Shown here piece after piece: positions 45,559-55,183 of a DNA stretch of 64,000 nucleotides. The notes under the pieces were generated by a model. The model worked only from the letters and a program-made list of their open reading frames with translations, was not told where the DNA came from and did no database searches. Numbering within the stretch: the stretch's first letter is position 1; each line of letters begins with the position of its first letter. The stretch comes from Terrirubrum flagellatum (GTDB taxonomy: Bacteria; Pseudomonadota; Alphaproteobacteria; Rhizobiales; Beijerinckiaceae), in contig NZ_CP091851.1 of assembly GCF_022059845.1 (NCBI RefSeq), forward strand, positions 3,658,001 to 3,722,000, read 5' to 3'. The position numbers were made by a program, and so were the translations under genes.

Positions 45559-46026
45559 TTAGTCCGACGCGGCGCGCGCCGCGTCGGACCCCGCCAGCGC
45601 TTTGATCGCCAGGCGCGCCAATTCGTCCGCGCGCTCGTTGAATTCATGGCCGGCGTGGCCCTTGATCCATTTCCACGTCACCTGATGCTGCGCGACCGCA
45701 GCGTCGAGACGCTTCCATAGTTCCTCGTTCTTCACCGGTTTCTTGTCGGCGGTGCGCCAGCCGTTTTTCTTCCAGCCGTGAATCCATTGCGTGATGCCGT
45801 TCTTCACATACTGGCTGTCGGTATGGATGACGACGGGAATGGCGCGCTTCAAACTTTCGAGCGCGGATATCGCCGCCATCAATTCCATGCGATTGTTGGT
45901 GGTGAGCTTCTCGCCGCCGCTCATTTCCTTCTCGACCTCGCCATAGCGCAGGATCGCGCCCCAGCCGCCCGGCCCCGGATTTCCCGAGCAGGCGCCATCG
46001 GTATAGATATCGACGCGAGAAGTCAT
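45559..46026 (-). CDS. rnhA: Ribonuclease HI
   Basis: RNase HI cuts the RNA strand of RNA-DNA hybrids. The 155-residue enzyme has the catalytic carboxylates Asp10, Glu48, Asp70 and Asp134 and the His124 loop, the same numbers as in the E. coli enzyme, plus [16 protein letters not shown]. It is last in a run of ispH-thrB-rnhA on this strand, 69 bp after thrB. The final codons lie in a perfect 28-bp palindrome. Confidence 0.97.
   Translation of the reverse strand: MTSRVDIYTDGACSGNPGPGGWGAILRYGEVEKEMSGGEKLTTNNRMELMAAISALESLKRAIPVVIHTDSQYVKNGITQWIHGWKKNGWRTADKKPVKNEELWKRLDAAVAQHQVTWKWIKGHAGHEFNERADELARLAIKALAGSDAARAASD
45562..45589. terminator. Perfect 28-bp palindrome at the rnhA 3' end
   Basis: Two exact inverted 14-base halves (first half GTCCGACGCGGCGC) abut without a loop. 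They cover the last rnhA sense codons and begin 6 bases after the convergent MDR stop codon. It probably serves as a shared end signal for both transcripts, though no T run follows. Confidence 0.6.
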
Positions 46027-46095
46027 TGCGGCGCAGACGTTATTTCAATTTCCGATAATTCGCGCAAACGGCAGGAAGCCACAGCTCATCAATAT

Positions 46096-47061
46096 TCAAC
46101 GCATCAGCCCGTATTCGCGCGCGCTCGTGACGCGCGAATGAACGGACAGTTTGCGATCATATTCGAGCGGGTCTTTCGGCCTGACCAGCGCGCCGGGCGG
46201 CACGTTGAGCCAGTCGACGAGCCGCGTCAGCATGAAGCGCAGCGCGGCGCCGCGGCACAGAAGCGGCAGCGCCGCGATCTCCGCATCTTCGAGTTTCCGC
46301 ACGCGCTCGTAGCCCGCGATCATCGCCTGGCCCTTGGTCAGATTGAATGACGCGTCCGGCTCGAAGCACCAGGCGTTCAGGCAGACCGCGAGATCATAGC
46401 TAAGGAAATCAGTGCAGGCGAAATAGAAGTCGATCAGACCCGACAGCTCCTGACCGATGAAGAAGACGTTGTCGGGAAAGAGATCGGCATGGATGACGCC
46501 GCGCGGCAAATCCTTCGGCCATTCTCTTTCAAGCGAAGACAAGGCGTGCTCCGCACGCGCCACGAGACCGGGCGACACCGTATCGGCGCGGTCTTGCGCG
46601 CGATCGAACAGCGGCCGCCAACCGTCGACGGTGAGCGCGTTCCTGCGCTCCATCGCAAAATCGCGACCGGCCTCGTGCAGCCGCGCCAGCGCTTCGCCAA
46701 CCGCGCCGCAATGGGCCGCCTTCGGCCGCTTCACGCCCATGCCGTCGAGAAAAGTCACGATCGCGGCGGGTCGCTGCGCCAATTCGCCGAGCGCCTTGCC
46801 CGCGCGATTGGCGACCGGCAGCGGGCAGTTGAGACCGCGCCTGTTCAAATGCTCCATGAGGCCGATGAAGAAGGGCAGCTCCTCCTGCTTCACGCGCTTC
46901 TCGTAGAGCGTGAGGATGAAGAACGCCTTCTCCGTATGCAGGAGATAATTCGAGTTCTCGACGCCTTCGGCGATACCCTTGGCCGAGAGCAACGCGCCGA
47001 TGTCGTAGCCGGCGACGAAGCGCGCGAGTTCGTCGTCGCCCACCTCCGTGTAAACCGCCAT
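46096..47061 (-). CDS. thrB: Homoserine kinase (APH-fold type)
   Basis: This enzyme phosphorylates homoserine in threonine synthesis. The 321-residue protein belongs to the aminoglycoside-phosphotransferase-like form used by alphaproteobacteria, not the GHMP-type of E. coli. The catalytic loop is HADLFPDN (His191, Asp193, Asn198), and the metal Asp211 follows in GLIDFYFA. Its start codon overlaps the ispH stop codon by one base (TGATG), so the two are translationally coupled. rnhA follows. Confidence 0.94.
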   Translation of the reverse strand: MAVYTEVGDDELARFVAGYDIGALLSAKGIAEGVENSNYLLHTEKAFFILTLYEKRVKQEELPFFIGLMEHLNRRGLNCPLPVANRAGKALGELAQRPAAIVTFLDGMGVKRPKAAHCGAVGEALARLHEAGRDFAMERRNALTVDGWRPLFDRAQDRADTVSPGLVARAEHALSSLEREWPKDLPRGVIHADLFPDNVFFIGQELSGLIDFYFACTDFLSYDLAVCLNAWCFEPDASFNLTKGQAMIAGYERVRKLEDAEIAALPLLCRGAALRFMLTRLVDWLNVPPGALVRPKDPLEYDRKLSVHSRVTSAREYGLMR

Positions 47062-48029
47062 CAGTTCGACGCCATTTCAGGGCGCAGCGCGCGCGGCAGC
47101 GGAAAGAACACACTTTCATCCGCAGTCGAAACCGTCTCGACGACGACGTCATAGCGCTCGGCGAAGGCGTCGATGATTTCCTCGACCAGAATCTCCGGCG
47201 CCGAGGCGCCGGCGGTGACGCCGAGCGTGCGGATATTTCCGAAGAGATTCCAGTCGATGTCGGCGCCGCGCAGGACAAGCCGGGCGGTCGGGCATCCCGC
47301 ACGCTCCGCCACTTCGCGCAGGCGCTGCGAGTTCGACGAATTCGGCGATCCCACCACAATCATCGCATCAACTTGAGGCGCGATGCGCTTCACCGCCTCC
47401 TGGCGATTGGTGGTGGCGTAGCAGATATCTTCCTTGTGCGGCCCGACAATGTCGGGGAAGCGCGCCTTCAGCGCCGCGACAACCTCGGCCGTGTCGTCGA
47501 CCGACAGGGTGGTCTGCGTCGCATAAGCGAGCGGGCGATCCTGAGTAAAGTCGAGTTTCGCGACATCAGCCGCGGTCTCGACCAGCGTGATCGCGCCCGG
47601 CGGAAGCTGGCCGATCGTGCCGATCACTTCGGGATGGCCCTGATGGCCGATGAGGACGACATGCCGGTCGCGCTTCGCGTGCAACTCGGCCTCGCGATGG
47701 ACCTTGGTGACCAACGGGCAGGTCGCGTCGATGGCGAAGAGACGTCGTTCGGCCGCATCCGCGGGCACCGCCTTCGGCACGCCATGGGCGGAGAAGATCA
47801 CAGGCGCGGTCGTCACGGGAACTTCGGACAGCTCATCGACGAACACCGCGCCCTTGCGCTTCAGACTTTCGACGACATAGCGATTGTGCACGATTTCGTG
47901 ACGAACATAGACCGGCGGCCCATAGATTTTCAGGGCCTGCTCGACCGCATCAATGGCGCGCACGACGCCGGCGCAGAATCCGCGCGGCGCGCACAGCAGG
48001 ATTTCGAGTTTTGGCTTGGTTCCGGCCAT
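47061..48029 (-). CDS. ispH: 4-hydroxy-3-methylbut-2-enyl diphosphate reductase
   Basis: IspH makes IPP and DMAPP in the last step of the methylerythritol phosphate pathway using a 4Fe-4S cluster. The 322-residue protein keeps the cluster ligands: Cys19 in PRGFCAGV, one cysteine in DATCPLV, and one in the RAGCPTA region near the C-terminal third. Substrate residues are in [19 protein letters not shown], and NSSNSQR. I start at the ATG at 48029; the longer frame adds 56 residues with no homology to the family. It is the first gene of the ispH-thrB-rnhA operon and is divergent from gshA. Confidence 0.96.
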   Translation of the reverse strand: MAGTKPKLEILLCAPRGFCAGVVRAIDAVEQALKIYGPPVYVRHEIVHNRYVVESLKRKGAVFVDELSEVPVTTAPVIFSAHGVPKAVPADAAERRLFAIDATCPLVTKVHREAELHAKRDRHVVLIGHQGHPEVIGTIGQLPPGAITLVETAADVAKLDFTQDRPLAYATQTTLSVDDTAEVVAALKARFPDIVGPHKEDICYATTNRQEAVKRIAPQVDAMIVVGSPNSSNSQRLREVAERAGCPTARLVLRGADIDWNLFGNIRTLGVTAGASAPEILVEEIIDAFAERYDVVVETVSTADESVFFPLPRALRPEMASN

Positions 48030-48216
48030 GGATGCGCCTTGTGGGCGTCCGCGCGCCGGAGTGTCAAGCGCGCCGCGCAGGGCTTCTCCGAGGCGCGCGG
48101 GCCGCGCATGGCTCACGGCCCGGACCGCATTGCCGGTCCGCAAAGGACCGCCTATGTCACGACGGCGACGGATGGGGCAGGGCCGCAACCGGAGCACCGT
48201 GCTCAGGGATGATTGA

Positions 48217-49584
48217 ATGGCCCGCGATCAATCCGATACGACGCCGATCCGCGCGCGCGACGAACTCGTCGCCTGGTTCGAGAAGGGGTGTAAGACCGAC
48301 GGCGAACTGCTCGCCGGCGCCGAGCACGAAAAATTTCCCTTCTATGTCGTCAATCGGTCGCCGGTTCCATATGAACCGCACGGCATTCACGCGATCCTCG
48401 ATGGCCTCGCCGAGCGCACCGGCTGGACGCCGATCATGGAGGACGATCATCCGATCGGTCTCTTTGATTCCAAGGGCGGCGGCGCGATCTCGCTCGAACC
48501 CGGCGGGCAATTTGAATTGTCGGGTGCGCCTCTCCCCACAGCGCATGCGATCGATCAGGAAACGCAGAAGCATCTCGCCGATGTGAAGGCGGTGGCCGGC
48601 CCGCTCGGCATTGGATTCCTGGCGCTCGGCATGAGCCCGATCTGGACGCGCGCCGAAACGCCCGTGATGCCGAAGCGGCGTTACGAGATCATGCGCAACT
48701 ACATGCCGAAGGTCGGTTCGCTTGGCCTCGACATGATGTTCCGCACATCGACGGTGCAGGTGAATCTCGATTTCACCTCGGAAGCGGACATGGTGCGGAA
48801 GCTGCGCGTGTCGCTGGCCTTGCAGCCGATCGCGACGGCGCTCTTCGCGAATTCGCCTTTCACGGAGGGAACGCTCAACGGCTTCAAGACGAAGCGTTCG
48901 GAGATCTGGCGCGACACCGACAATGATCGCTCCGGCATGCTGCCTTTCGCCTTCGAGGACGGCATGGGCTTCGAGCGCTATGTCGATTACGCGCTCGACG
49001 TGCCCATGTATTTCGTCAAGCGCGGCGATGAATATCACGACGTCACAGGCGCTTCCTTCCGCGATCTGCTTCACGGAAAACTGAGGCAACTGCCCGGCGA
49101 GGCCGCGACGATCTCCGATTGGGCCAATCATCTCTCGACGATTTTCCCCGAGGTGCGCCTGAAGCGCTATCTCGAAATGCGCGGCTCCGATGTTGGTCCG
49201 GCGCCGATGATCCCGGCGCTGGCGGCGTTCTGGATGGGGCTGTTCTACGATTCAGTCGCGCTCGACCAGGCCTGGCAGATCGCGAAGGACTGGACCGCGG
49301 ACGAGCGCCAGAAATTGCGCGACGATGTGCCGAAGCTCGCGCTGCAGGCGACGATCCAGGGGCGCAGCGTGCGCGACATCGCACGCGACGTGCTGCAGCT
49401 CTCCCGCGACGGGTTGAAGCGCCGGGCGAAACTCGACTCACTTGGTCGCAACGAAACGCGCTTTCTGTCGCCGCTCGACAATATCATCACCGCCAACGAG
49501 ACGCAGGCTGAGCGCCTGATCAAGCTGTTCAACAGCGAATGGAAAGGCGACGTCGCGCGTGTGTTCGATGCGATGGCGTACTAG
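48217..49584 (+). CDS. gshA: Glutamate-cysteine ligase (plant/rhizobial type)
   Basis: This enzyme catalyses the first step of glutathione synthesis. The 455-residue protein belongs to the plant and alphaproteobacterial class, recognisable by [32 protein letters not shown]-like segments, [28 protein letters not shown] and the [19 protein letters not shown] block (each shortened here as needed). It is divergent from ispH. Its TAG stop codon is the first part of a dispersed repeat. Glutathione would also serve the nearby 1-Cys peroxiredoxin. Confidence 0.95.
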   Translation: MARDQSDTTPIRARDELVAWFEKGCKTDGELLAGAEHEKFPFYVVNRSPVPYEPHGIHAILDGLAERTGWTPIMEDDHPIGLFDSKGGGAISLEPGGQFELSGAPLPTAHAIDQETQKHLADVKAVAGPLGIGFLALGMSPIWTRAETPVMPKRRYEIMRNYMPKVGSLGLDMMFRTSTVQVNLDFTSEADMVRKLRVSLALQPIATALFANSPFTEGTLNGFKTKRSEIWRDTDNDRSGMLPFAFEDGMGFERYVDYALDVPMYFVKRGDEYHDVTGASFRDLLHGKLRQLPGEAATISDWANHLSTIFPEVRLKRYLEMRGSDVGPAPMIPALAAFWMGLFYDSVALDQAWQIAKDWTADERQKLRDDVPKLALQATIQGRSVRDIARDVLQLSRDGLKRRAKLDSLGRNETRFLSPLDNIITANETQAERLIKLFNSEWKGDVARVFDAMAY

Positions 49585-49720
49585 ATCACGCCGCATTTTG
49601 ATTGGATCAATCAAAATGCGGGAACGTGATCGATTCCAAAAGTTTACAGCATGGCTTTTGCAGCGCGAACGCTAGCGTTCGTCGCGGAAAAACCGGTTCC
49701 CACTTTTTCGCGCCATGCTC
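49583..49720 (-). repeat. GCATGGCGCG / GATCACGCCGC palindromic repeat, copy 3
   Basis: This is a full-length copy in the opposite orientation to copies 1 and 2. It begins AGATCACGCCGC, has the TTTTGATTG...CAATCAAAA hairpin, then the AACGCTAGCGTT core, and ends CGCGCCATGCTC. The AG of its first bases is part of the gshA TAG stop codon. It fills the gap between convergent gshA and the NDH-2 gene. Confidence 0.9.
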
Positions 49721-49729
49721 CAGGCGAAG

Positions 49730-51022
49730 CTATTCCGGCGCCTCTCGCGCCGGCGCTCCCTCGCTGGTGATCAGCCGCGCCGCGCGCTGATAAGTGAGAT
49801 AGCTCCAGAACCAGCTGAAGGCGACGACGAAGCGGTTCCTGACGCCGATCAGGAAATAGACGTGCGCCAAGCCCCAGAAGAGCCAGCCGATCAATCCTCT
49901 CAAGTGAATAGCGCCGAGCTTCACCACGGCGGCCTTTCTGCCGATCGTGGCGAGATCGCCGGCGTGCCAATAGCTGAACGGCTTTGAGTTGCGCTCGCCT
50001 GCGACCCGCGCGGCGATAACGCGCCCGACATAGCGGCCCATCTGCTTCGCAGCGGGCGCGATGCCGGGAACGGGTTTTCCTTCCTTATCAGCGGCCGTAG
50101 CGGTGTCGCCGACGACGAAAATCTCGGGATGACCAGGAACAGACAAATTCGCATCTACTTTCACGCGTCCGGCGCGGTCTTTTTCGGCGCCGATCCATTG
50201 CGCCGCAGGCGATGCGACGACGCCCGCGCCCCAGATCACGGTTCCCGCATCGATGCGTCCCGCCTGCTCGGTCGCGACGCCGGCTGCATCGCACGCGGTC
50301 ACGCGCGTTCCCAGCATCACCTCGACGCCCATGCTTTCAAGACTGCGCTGCGCATAGGCGGAGAGATCTTCAGGCAGCGTCGGCAGGATGCGCGGACCTG
50401 CTTCGATGAGAACGATGCGCGCCATGCGCGGATCGATGCGACGGAAATCCGGCGGCAGCGATTGGCGCGCGACCTCGGCGACGGCGCCTGCAAGCTCGAC
50501 GCCCGTGGGACCCGCGCCAACGATGACGAACGTCAGCAGACGCTGGCGCTCGACCGGATCGTCAATGAGTTCCGCGCGCTCGAATGCGAGGAGCAGACGA
50601 CGCCTGATATGGGTCGCGTCCTCGATGCGCTTCAGTCCAGGCGCGAAGGGCGCCCACTCGTCATGGCCGAAATAGGAATGCGTCGCGCCGCAGGCGAGCA
50701 CGAGATAATCATAAGGCAAAGAGACGTCGCCGGCGCGCACGCGGCGCGCAGCGACATCGACGCCGGTCGCTTCGAGCATGAGGATGGTGAGATTGCTCTG
50801 CCTGCGAAGGACCGCGCGGATCGGCCATGCTATTTCCGCCGGAGAGAGCGCAGCGGTCGCGACCTGGTAAAGCAGCGGCTGAAAGCAATGATAATTGTTG
50901 CGGTCGATCAGCGTGACATCGACGGCTGAGCGCGCCAGCGCCCTCGCCGCCTCGATGCCGCCGAAGCCCGCGCCGACGATGACGACTTTCGGTCGGTGCT
51001 TGGAAGTGGAGCTGTCGCTCAT
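49730..51022 (-). CDS. ndh: Type II NADH:quinone dehydrogenase (NDH-2)
   Basis: This single-subunit, non-proton-pumping enzyme passes electrons from NADH to quinone on the inner face of the membrane. The 430-residue flavoprotein has the FAD-binding VVIVGAGFGGIEAA near the N-terminus and the NADH-binding FVIVGAGPTGVELAG motif near residue 170. The GDTATA segment comes later, and an amphipathic C-terminal membrane anchor (GLIGWLFWGLAHVYFL, then FSWFWSYLTYQRAARL) follows. I start at the ATG at 51022 rather than upstream because this gives a normal N-terminus. A LysR gene ends 31 bp upstream on the same strand. Confidence 0.93.
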   Translation of the reverse strand: MSDSSTSKHRPKVVIVGAGFGGIEAARALARSAVDVTLIDRNNYHCFQPLLYQVATAALSPAEIAWPIRAVLRRQSNLTILMLEATGVDVAARRVRAGDVSLPYDYLVLACGATHSYFGHDEWAPFAPGLKRIEDATHIRRRLLLAFERAELIDDPVERQRLLTFVIVGAGPTGVELAGAVAEVARQSLPPDFRRIDPRMARIVLIEAGPRILPTLPEDLSAYAQRSLESMGVEVMLGTRVTACDAAGVATEQAGRIDAGTVIWGAGVVASPAAQWIGAEKDRAGRVKVDANLSVPGHPEIFVVGDTATAADKEGKPVPGIAPAAKQMGRYVGRVIAARVAGERNSKPFSYWHAGDLATIGRKAAVVKLGAIHLRGLIGWLFWGLAHVYFLIGVRNRFVVAFSWFWSYLTYQRAARLITSEGAPAREAPE

Positions 51023-51053
51023 GATTCCGTTCGCCGCAGAGCGCGGCGGAATT

Positions 51054-51950
51054 CTACTCCGCCGCTTCGCGGACTGGCGTATCCGTCCGCGACGGCAAGT
51101 TGTCGAGGCTCTGCACGATATGTCCGGCGAGCGCGGCGACGAGCGCATCGCCATGGGCGTTCGAACGCATCAGCCCGACCTTGCATGAGGGCAGCGACGG
51201 AAAACCGTCGGCCGGCGAGAGAATGCGCATGCCGGTGCGGATCGCGCTTTCCGGCAGGACCGAAACCGCGAGGCCAGCCATCACGGCGGCGCCGACCGCG
51301 TTCGAATTCCAGCTGGAATAAAGCACGCGATAACGGCGGCCGGTCGTATCAAGCGTTCCGGTCGCAGAACGACGCCATGAGCAGGTCGCGCGCCCGAGCG
51401 CCAGCGGCACCACCTCTTCCTCATGCACGGAATGGCGCGCGGACGAGACCCAGAGCAGCCGCTCCTCGCGGAAGATTTCGGCCGGAACCGTCGTCTCGCA
51501 TTGCGTGACGATGGCGAGATCGAGCTGCGATTCCGCAATCGCCTCGACGAGCAAATGGGTCGGTTCGCACAGCACCGTCACCTCGACGCGCGGATTGGAG
51601 CGCGAGAAGCGCGCCAGCACCTCGGGGAGATAGCGGTCGGCGTAATCGTCGGGCACGCCGAGGCGGACGCGGCCGGCGAGCTCCGCCTCATTGAAGGAAG
51701 CGATGGCTTCGAGATTCAGCCTGACGATGCGGCGGGCATAGTCGAGCAGGCGCTCGCCTTCCTCGGTGAGGCGGGACTGGCGACCGTCCCGGGCGAACAG
51801 CTCCTTGCCGAGCCGCTCCTCCAGCCGCTTCATCTGCATGGAGACGGCGGACTGGGTCTTGTGAACGAGTTCCGCGGCTCGGGTGAAGGAGCCGGCGTCG
51901 GCGATGGCGACGAAGGTGCGCAGCTGATCAACGTCGAGAAGGTGGGTCAT
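51054..51950 (-). CDS. LysR-family transcriptional regulator
   Basis: This 298-residue regulator has an N-terminal helix-turn-helix (AGSFTRAAELVHKTQSAVSMQ, MKRLEERLGKELFARDGR) and a ligand-binding domain. It lies upstream of the NDH-2 gene on the same strand with a 31-bp gap, so it may be co-transcribed with it. Its target is unknown. The 201-bp gap on its other side separates it from a divergent DUF1127 gene and could be an operator region; no clear palindrome is visible there. Confidence 0.92.
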   Translation of the reverse strand: MTHLLDVDQLRTFVAIADAGSFTRAAELVHKTQSAVSMQMKRLEERLGKELFARDGRQSRLTEEGERLLDYARRIVRLNLEAIASFNEAELAGRVRLGVPDDYADRYLPEVLARFSRSNPRVEVTVLCEPTHLLVEAIAESQLDLAIVTQCETTVPAEIFREERLLWVSSARHSVHEEEVVPLALGRATCSWRRSATGTLDTTGRRYRVLYSSWNSNAVGAAVMAGLAVSVLPESAIRTGMRILSPADGFPSLPSCKVGLMRSNAHGDALVAALAGHIVQSLDNLPSRTDTPVREAAE

Positions 51951-52151
51951 CGGTCAACCCCATACATCATCAACCCTGATGCTACATCGCACAAACATTC
52001 GTTTCAATGATTTTTGCAGGTCGTCTATAAGACCTCCACACGACGGGGAAATCCCCGCCGTCGACCCCGCCCCGGGCAAAGCTGGCGGCGGGCCGGACCT
52101 GCGGTTCGGCCCGAACGATCAGCTGCGCCCATATCAGCCGAGGAGGCTGCC

Positions 52152-52499
52152 ATGACGCTGACGCTCACCACGATGCGCTCGTTTGGCTCCCTCGCGCACG
52201 CCCTGCGCGAGGCGGCCCTTACGGGAATGCGCAAATCCGACGTTTTCTTCGCCGCCCGACGCAATCGGCGCGCCGTGATCAATCTCGCCGACTGCGACGA
52301 CCGGATGCTCAAGGATATCGGCCTGACCCGGGCCGAGGTCGAGGGCGCCCTCGAAGTCGGGTTCAGCGAGGACCCTTCGGCGATCCTGCGCCGGGAATCG
52401 GGCATCGGCGCTTTCGAGCGCAACGAGGTCCGCTCGCGGCAGACGCTGCGCCCTTCCGTGATCCCTGTTGTTCAGGGATACGCGCAGGGCATCGCCTGA
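52152..52499 (+). CDS. DUF1127-domain small regulatory protein
   Basis: This 115-residue protein contains a DUF1127 motif in the middle (RRNRRAVINLADCDDRMLKD, IGLTRAEV). In Agrobacterium and Rhodobacter, DUF1127 proteins bind RNA or regulate phosphate, carbon or stress responses, mostly as much shorter proteins. Here the motif is followed by a 40-residue tail of unknown role. The ATG at 52152 has an AGGAGG site. It is followed by a strong terminator and is probably monocistronic. Confidence 0.85.
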   Translation: MTLTLTTMRSFGSLAHALREAALTGMRKSDVFFAARRNRRAVINLADCDDRMLKDIGLTRAEVEGALEVGFSEDPSAILRRESGIGAFERNEVRSRQTLRPSVIPVVQGYAQGIA

Positions 52500-52565
52500 T
52501 CAGCAGCTCTCATCACGAGTCGCGGCGAAGGGGCGTCCGCCAAGCAGCCCCCTCCGTCGTTCTGA

Positions 52566-52604
52566 AGCCGGGCCGTCCTCCCCTTCGCGGCCCGGCTTTT
52601 CTTT
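52566..52604 (+). terminator. Rho-independent terminator after the DUF1127 gene
   Basis: A 10-bp perfect stem (AGCCGGGCCG/CGGCCCGGCT) with a 12-base loop is followed by TTTTCTTT. It lies 66 bases after the DUF1127 stop codon and ends just before the convergent Crp-family gene. Confidence 0.85.
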
Positions 52605-52623
52605 GCGCCGGGCGATGCGGGCG

Positions 52624-53316
52624 TCAGCTCATCGCCTCCTCGATCATCGCCCTGAGCTTGCCGGGATCGGACAGCGCCAGCGCGCCGCGCCGCTTCATCA
52701 GCAGGCCAGCCTTCGCGAGCTTGCCGAGCTCACGCGTGACGGCCTCGCGATGGGTGCTGACGCGCGCCGCCAGCTCCGCATGGGTCGGCGGCGGCGAAAT
52801 GACCATCTCTCCGCCCGAATCTCTCGCCGGCCGCGCAATGCGCAGCAGCTCGGCATAGAGCCGATGCCTGACATCAAGCGAGGTGAACTCGTTGACCCGA
52901 TTCGCCAGCATCCTGACCTGCGACGCCAGCAGCGCCAGCAACTGATCACAGACGTCGGGATGCGCATGCACCGCCGCGCGAAAGACGGAAGGCGACATGC
53001 GCGCGATCACCGTGTCGGTGACCGCGACGATTCCCGCCGAGCGCGGCTGCCCGTCGAGAGCAGCCAGCTCGCCGAAATACTCGCCGTCATGAATGTCGCG
53101 CAGCAGCGCTTCCTTGCCGGAGATCATCCTGATCTGAACGCGCACATGGCCCTGCGACACGACGAAGAGATCGACGCTCTTATCACCGCAGTCGATGATC
53201 CATTCGCCGGCCCTGTAGCGCTTCCAGCCGCACTGGCCGTCAAGCGCGCGGATCGCTTTCGAATCCAGCGAACGGAAAAGCGGAATCCTCGCCAGCGTCT
53301 CCAAATGACGTATCAT
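52624..53316 (-). CDS. Crp/Fnr-family transcriptional regulator
   Basis: This 230-residue regulator has a cyclic-nucleotide-binding domain with the phosphate-binding cassette YFGELAALDGQPRSAGI (Glu, Arg and Ser of the cAMP site retained). A winged helix-turn-helix follows (THAELAARVSTHREAVTREL). There is no N-terminal cysteine cluster of the Fnr type, so a small-molecule ligand such as cAMP or cGMP is more likely than iron-sulfur sensing. It is divergent from an adenylate cyclase gene with only 45 bp between starts, which supports a cAMP-signalling pair. No Crp-type operator is obvious in that gap. Confidence 0.93.
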   Translation of the reverse strand: MIRHLETLARIPLFRSLDSKAIRALDGQCGWKRYRAGEWIIDCGDKSVDLFVVSQGHVRVQIRMISGKEALLRDIHDGEYFGELAALDGQPRSAGIVAVTDTVIARMSPSVFRAAVHAHPDVCDQLLALLASQVRMLANRVNEFTSLDVRHRLYAELLRIARPARDSGGEMVISPPPTHAELAARVSTHREAVTRELGKLAKAGLLMKRRGALALSDPGKLRAMIEEAMS

Positions 53317-53361
53317 GGATCAATCGACGCCAACCCGCCCGGTGTCGCATGAGGATGATCG

Positions 53362-55083
53362 ATGCCGACCTTGGGCGTCAACATCGCGGTCGAGCGGACG
53401 CTCAGGCTCTCGACCGGTCTTCTCCTTTTCGCCTATGCGATCACGCATTTCATCAGCCATGCGACGGGACTGTTTTTCGCCGCCGGAATCCAGGCGATCG
53501 GCCATGACATCCTGCTGGCGCCATGGCGCTCGAAGATCGGCCTGTCGCTTCTGCTCGTCAGCTTCATCGTTCATGCGGCGCTTGGACTGCGCGCGCTCTA
53601 TCGGCGACGTCATTTCCAGATGCCTGCGATCGAAGCCATCCAGCTCGGGCTTGGCCTCGTCATTCCGCTGCTTCTGATCCCGCACGCCACCAATGTGCGG
53701 CTCGGCGAAGCGATCTGGGGCTTGAACGACAGCTATTTCCGCATCCTCTATCTCTACTGGATCACCGACCCGGCCTACGGGCTCGTCCGACAGTTCCTGC
53801 TTCTTCTTGCAGTGTGGACGCATGGCTGTCTCGGCCTGCACATGCTGCTGCGCTATCGGCGCTGGCATCCGCGCTGGGCGAAAGCGCTTCTTGCAGTCGC
53901 AATCGCGATCCCGGCGCTCGCCATCTTCGGTCTCAACAACGCCGGCTGGAGCGTGATCCTTCGCGCCACGACCGATCCAGCTTTCGCCGGCGTCTATGGT
54001 CCGCCGGCGCCGGGAACATCCGCGGCGACAGGCGTCGCCGGCGTCGCATGGCTGACGCCGCGCCTGCAGCTTGGCTGGATCGCGATCGTCGCCATCGTGT
54101 TTCTGCTCCGCTTCATCCGCGACCTCCGCGAACGACGTGCGAACAGCATCCGCGTGCGCTACAGCGACGGACAATCGATCACCGCGCCGCGCGGATTCTC
54201 CATTCTCGAAGTCAGCCGCTGGGGCCGGCGCGCGCACGCTTCGGTCTGCGGCGGACGCGCGCGCTGCACCACATGCCGCGTGCGCGTGCTGGAGGGCTTC
54301 GAGCAACTCGGCGCGCCGGGCCCCGCCGAAGCTTCAGCGCTCCAACGCATCGGCGCGCCGGAGCGCGTGCGGCTCGCCTGCCAGGTGCGGCCCATGCATG
54401 ACGTCGCCGTGGCGCCGCTGCTCGCGCCGGGATCGCGCCAGCGCCTGGCGCTTGGCTTCGATCTGCGCGAGGGGCGCGAATTGCTCGTCACCGCGCTGCA
54501 TGTGGATCTCAGGGATTCGACGCGATTGGCCGCAGGGCGCCTCCCCTACGACGCGCTGTTCATCGTCGATCGCTACATCCAGGCGACGACGGGCGCGATC
54601 CAGGCCCATGGCGGCCATATCACCAGCGTCGCTGGCGACGGCGTCATGGCGGTGTTCGGCGTCGACGGCGACGCGCGCGTCGGGGCGCGCAGCGCGCTCG
54701 CCGCGGCGGCTGCGCTGTGGCGCGCCATCGAGACGATGAACGCCAGCGCGGGCGGCGATTCAGGGCCGGCGCTGCGCTTCGGAATCGGCGTGCATTCCGG
54801 ACTGTCGGTGGTGGGGCTGATCGGATTGCCCGGACAGGCGACGCTGCAATTCCTCGGCGACACGGGAAATGTCGCGGCCCGCCTCGAAGCGCTGACGAAG
54901 GAGATGGATTGCACCATGATCATTTCCGAGGCGGCGCTTGAAGCAGCCGCGCTCGCGCGGCCGGACTGGCGCGCTGCGGAGGTGAGCATCAGAGGCCGCG
55001 ACGGCGAGCCGATCGCTGTCCGCCTGATCAGTTCGCATGACGAACTCGACGCGCCGAAAGCGCCGGCGCTCGCAGTCAGCTAA
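53362..55083 (+). CDS. Membrane adenylate cyclase with cytochrome-b-like and 2Fe-2S domains
   Basis: This 573-residue protein makes a cyclic nucleotide, probably cAMP. The first 250 residues form about six membrane helices resembling the SdhC/fumarate-reductase anchor, with many histidines in or next to helices (His29, 33, 71, 108, 154, 160) that could bind heme. An adrenodoxin-like 2Fe-2S domain follows: Cys296, Cys302, Cys305 and Cys340 in a C-x5-C-x2-C-x34-C pattern. The C-terminal class III cyclase domain has both metal aspartates (Asp382 and Asp426) and GDTGNVAARLE. The architecture implies redox or quinone/heme sensing coupled to cAMP output. It is divergent from a Crp-family gene. A related anchor occurs in rhizobial CyaC-like enzymes. 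Confidence 0.87.
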   Translation: MPTLGVNIAVERTLRLSTGLLLFAYAITHFISHATGLFFAAGIQAIGHDILLAPWRSKIGLSLLLVSFIVHAALGLRALYRRRHFQMPAIEAIQLGLGLVIPLLLIPHATNVRLGEAIWGLNDSYFRILYLYWITDPAYGLVRQFLLLLAVWTHGCLGLHMLLRYRRWHPRWAKALLAVAIAIPALAIFGLNNAGWSVILRATTDPAFAGVYGPPAPGTSAATGVAGVAWLTPRLQLGWIAIVAIVFLLRFIRDLRERRANSIRVRYSDGQSITAPRGFSILEVSRWGRRAHASVCGGRARCTTCRVRVLEGFEQLGAPGPAEASALQRIGAPERVRLACQVRPMHDVAVAPLLAPGSRQRLALGFDLREGRELLVTALHVDLRDSTRLAAGRLPYDALFIVDRYIQATTGAIQAHGGHITSVAGDGVMAVFGVDGDARVGARSALAAAAALWRAIETMNASAGGDSGPALRFGIGVHSGLSVVGLIGLPGQATLQFLGDTGNVAARLEALTKEMDCTMIISEAALEAAALARPDWRAAEVSIRGRDGEPIAVRLISSHDELDAPKAPALAVS

Positions 55084-55183
55084 GTAGTCGACCGGACGCC
55101 GTTCGCTCGCATCTCGGCGATCGTCTTGACGGATTGTTAGGCTCCGTCGGCGATCACTCGCCTGTCGCGTTTCAGGAGTTCAC

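Noticed and set aside
49583-49720. Repeat copy considered as a small non-coding RNA gene
   Set aside because: The same sequence recurs at several sites as a palindrome without a promoter of its own; a dispersed repeat explains it better.
52500-53361. Crp operator between the Crp-family gene and the cyclase
   Set aside because: No TGTGA-N6-TCACA-like palindrome is visible in the 45-bp gap.
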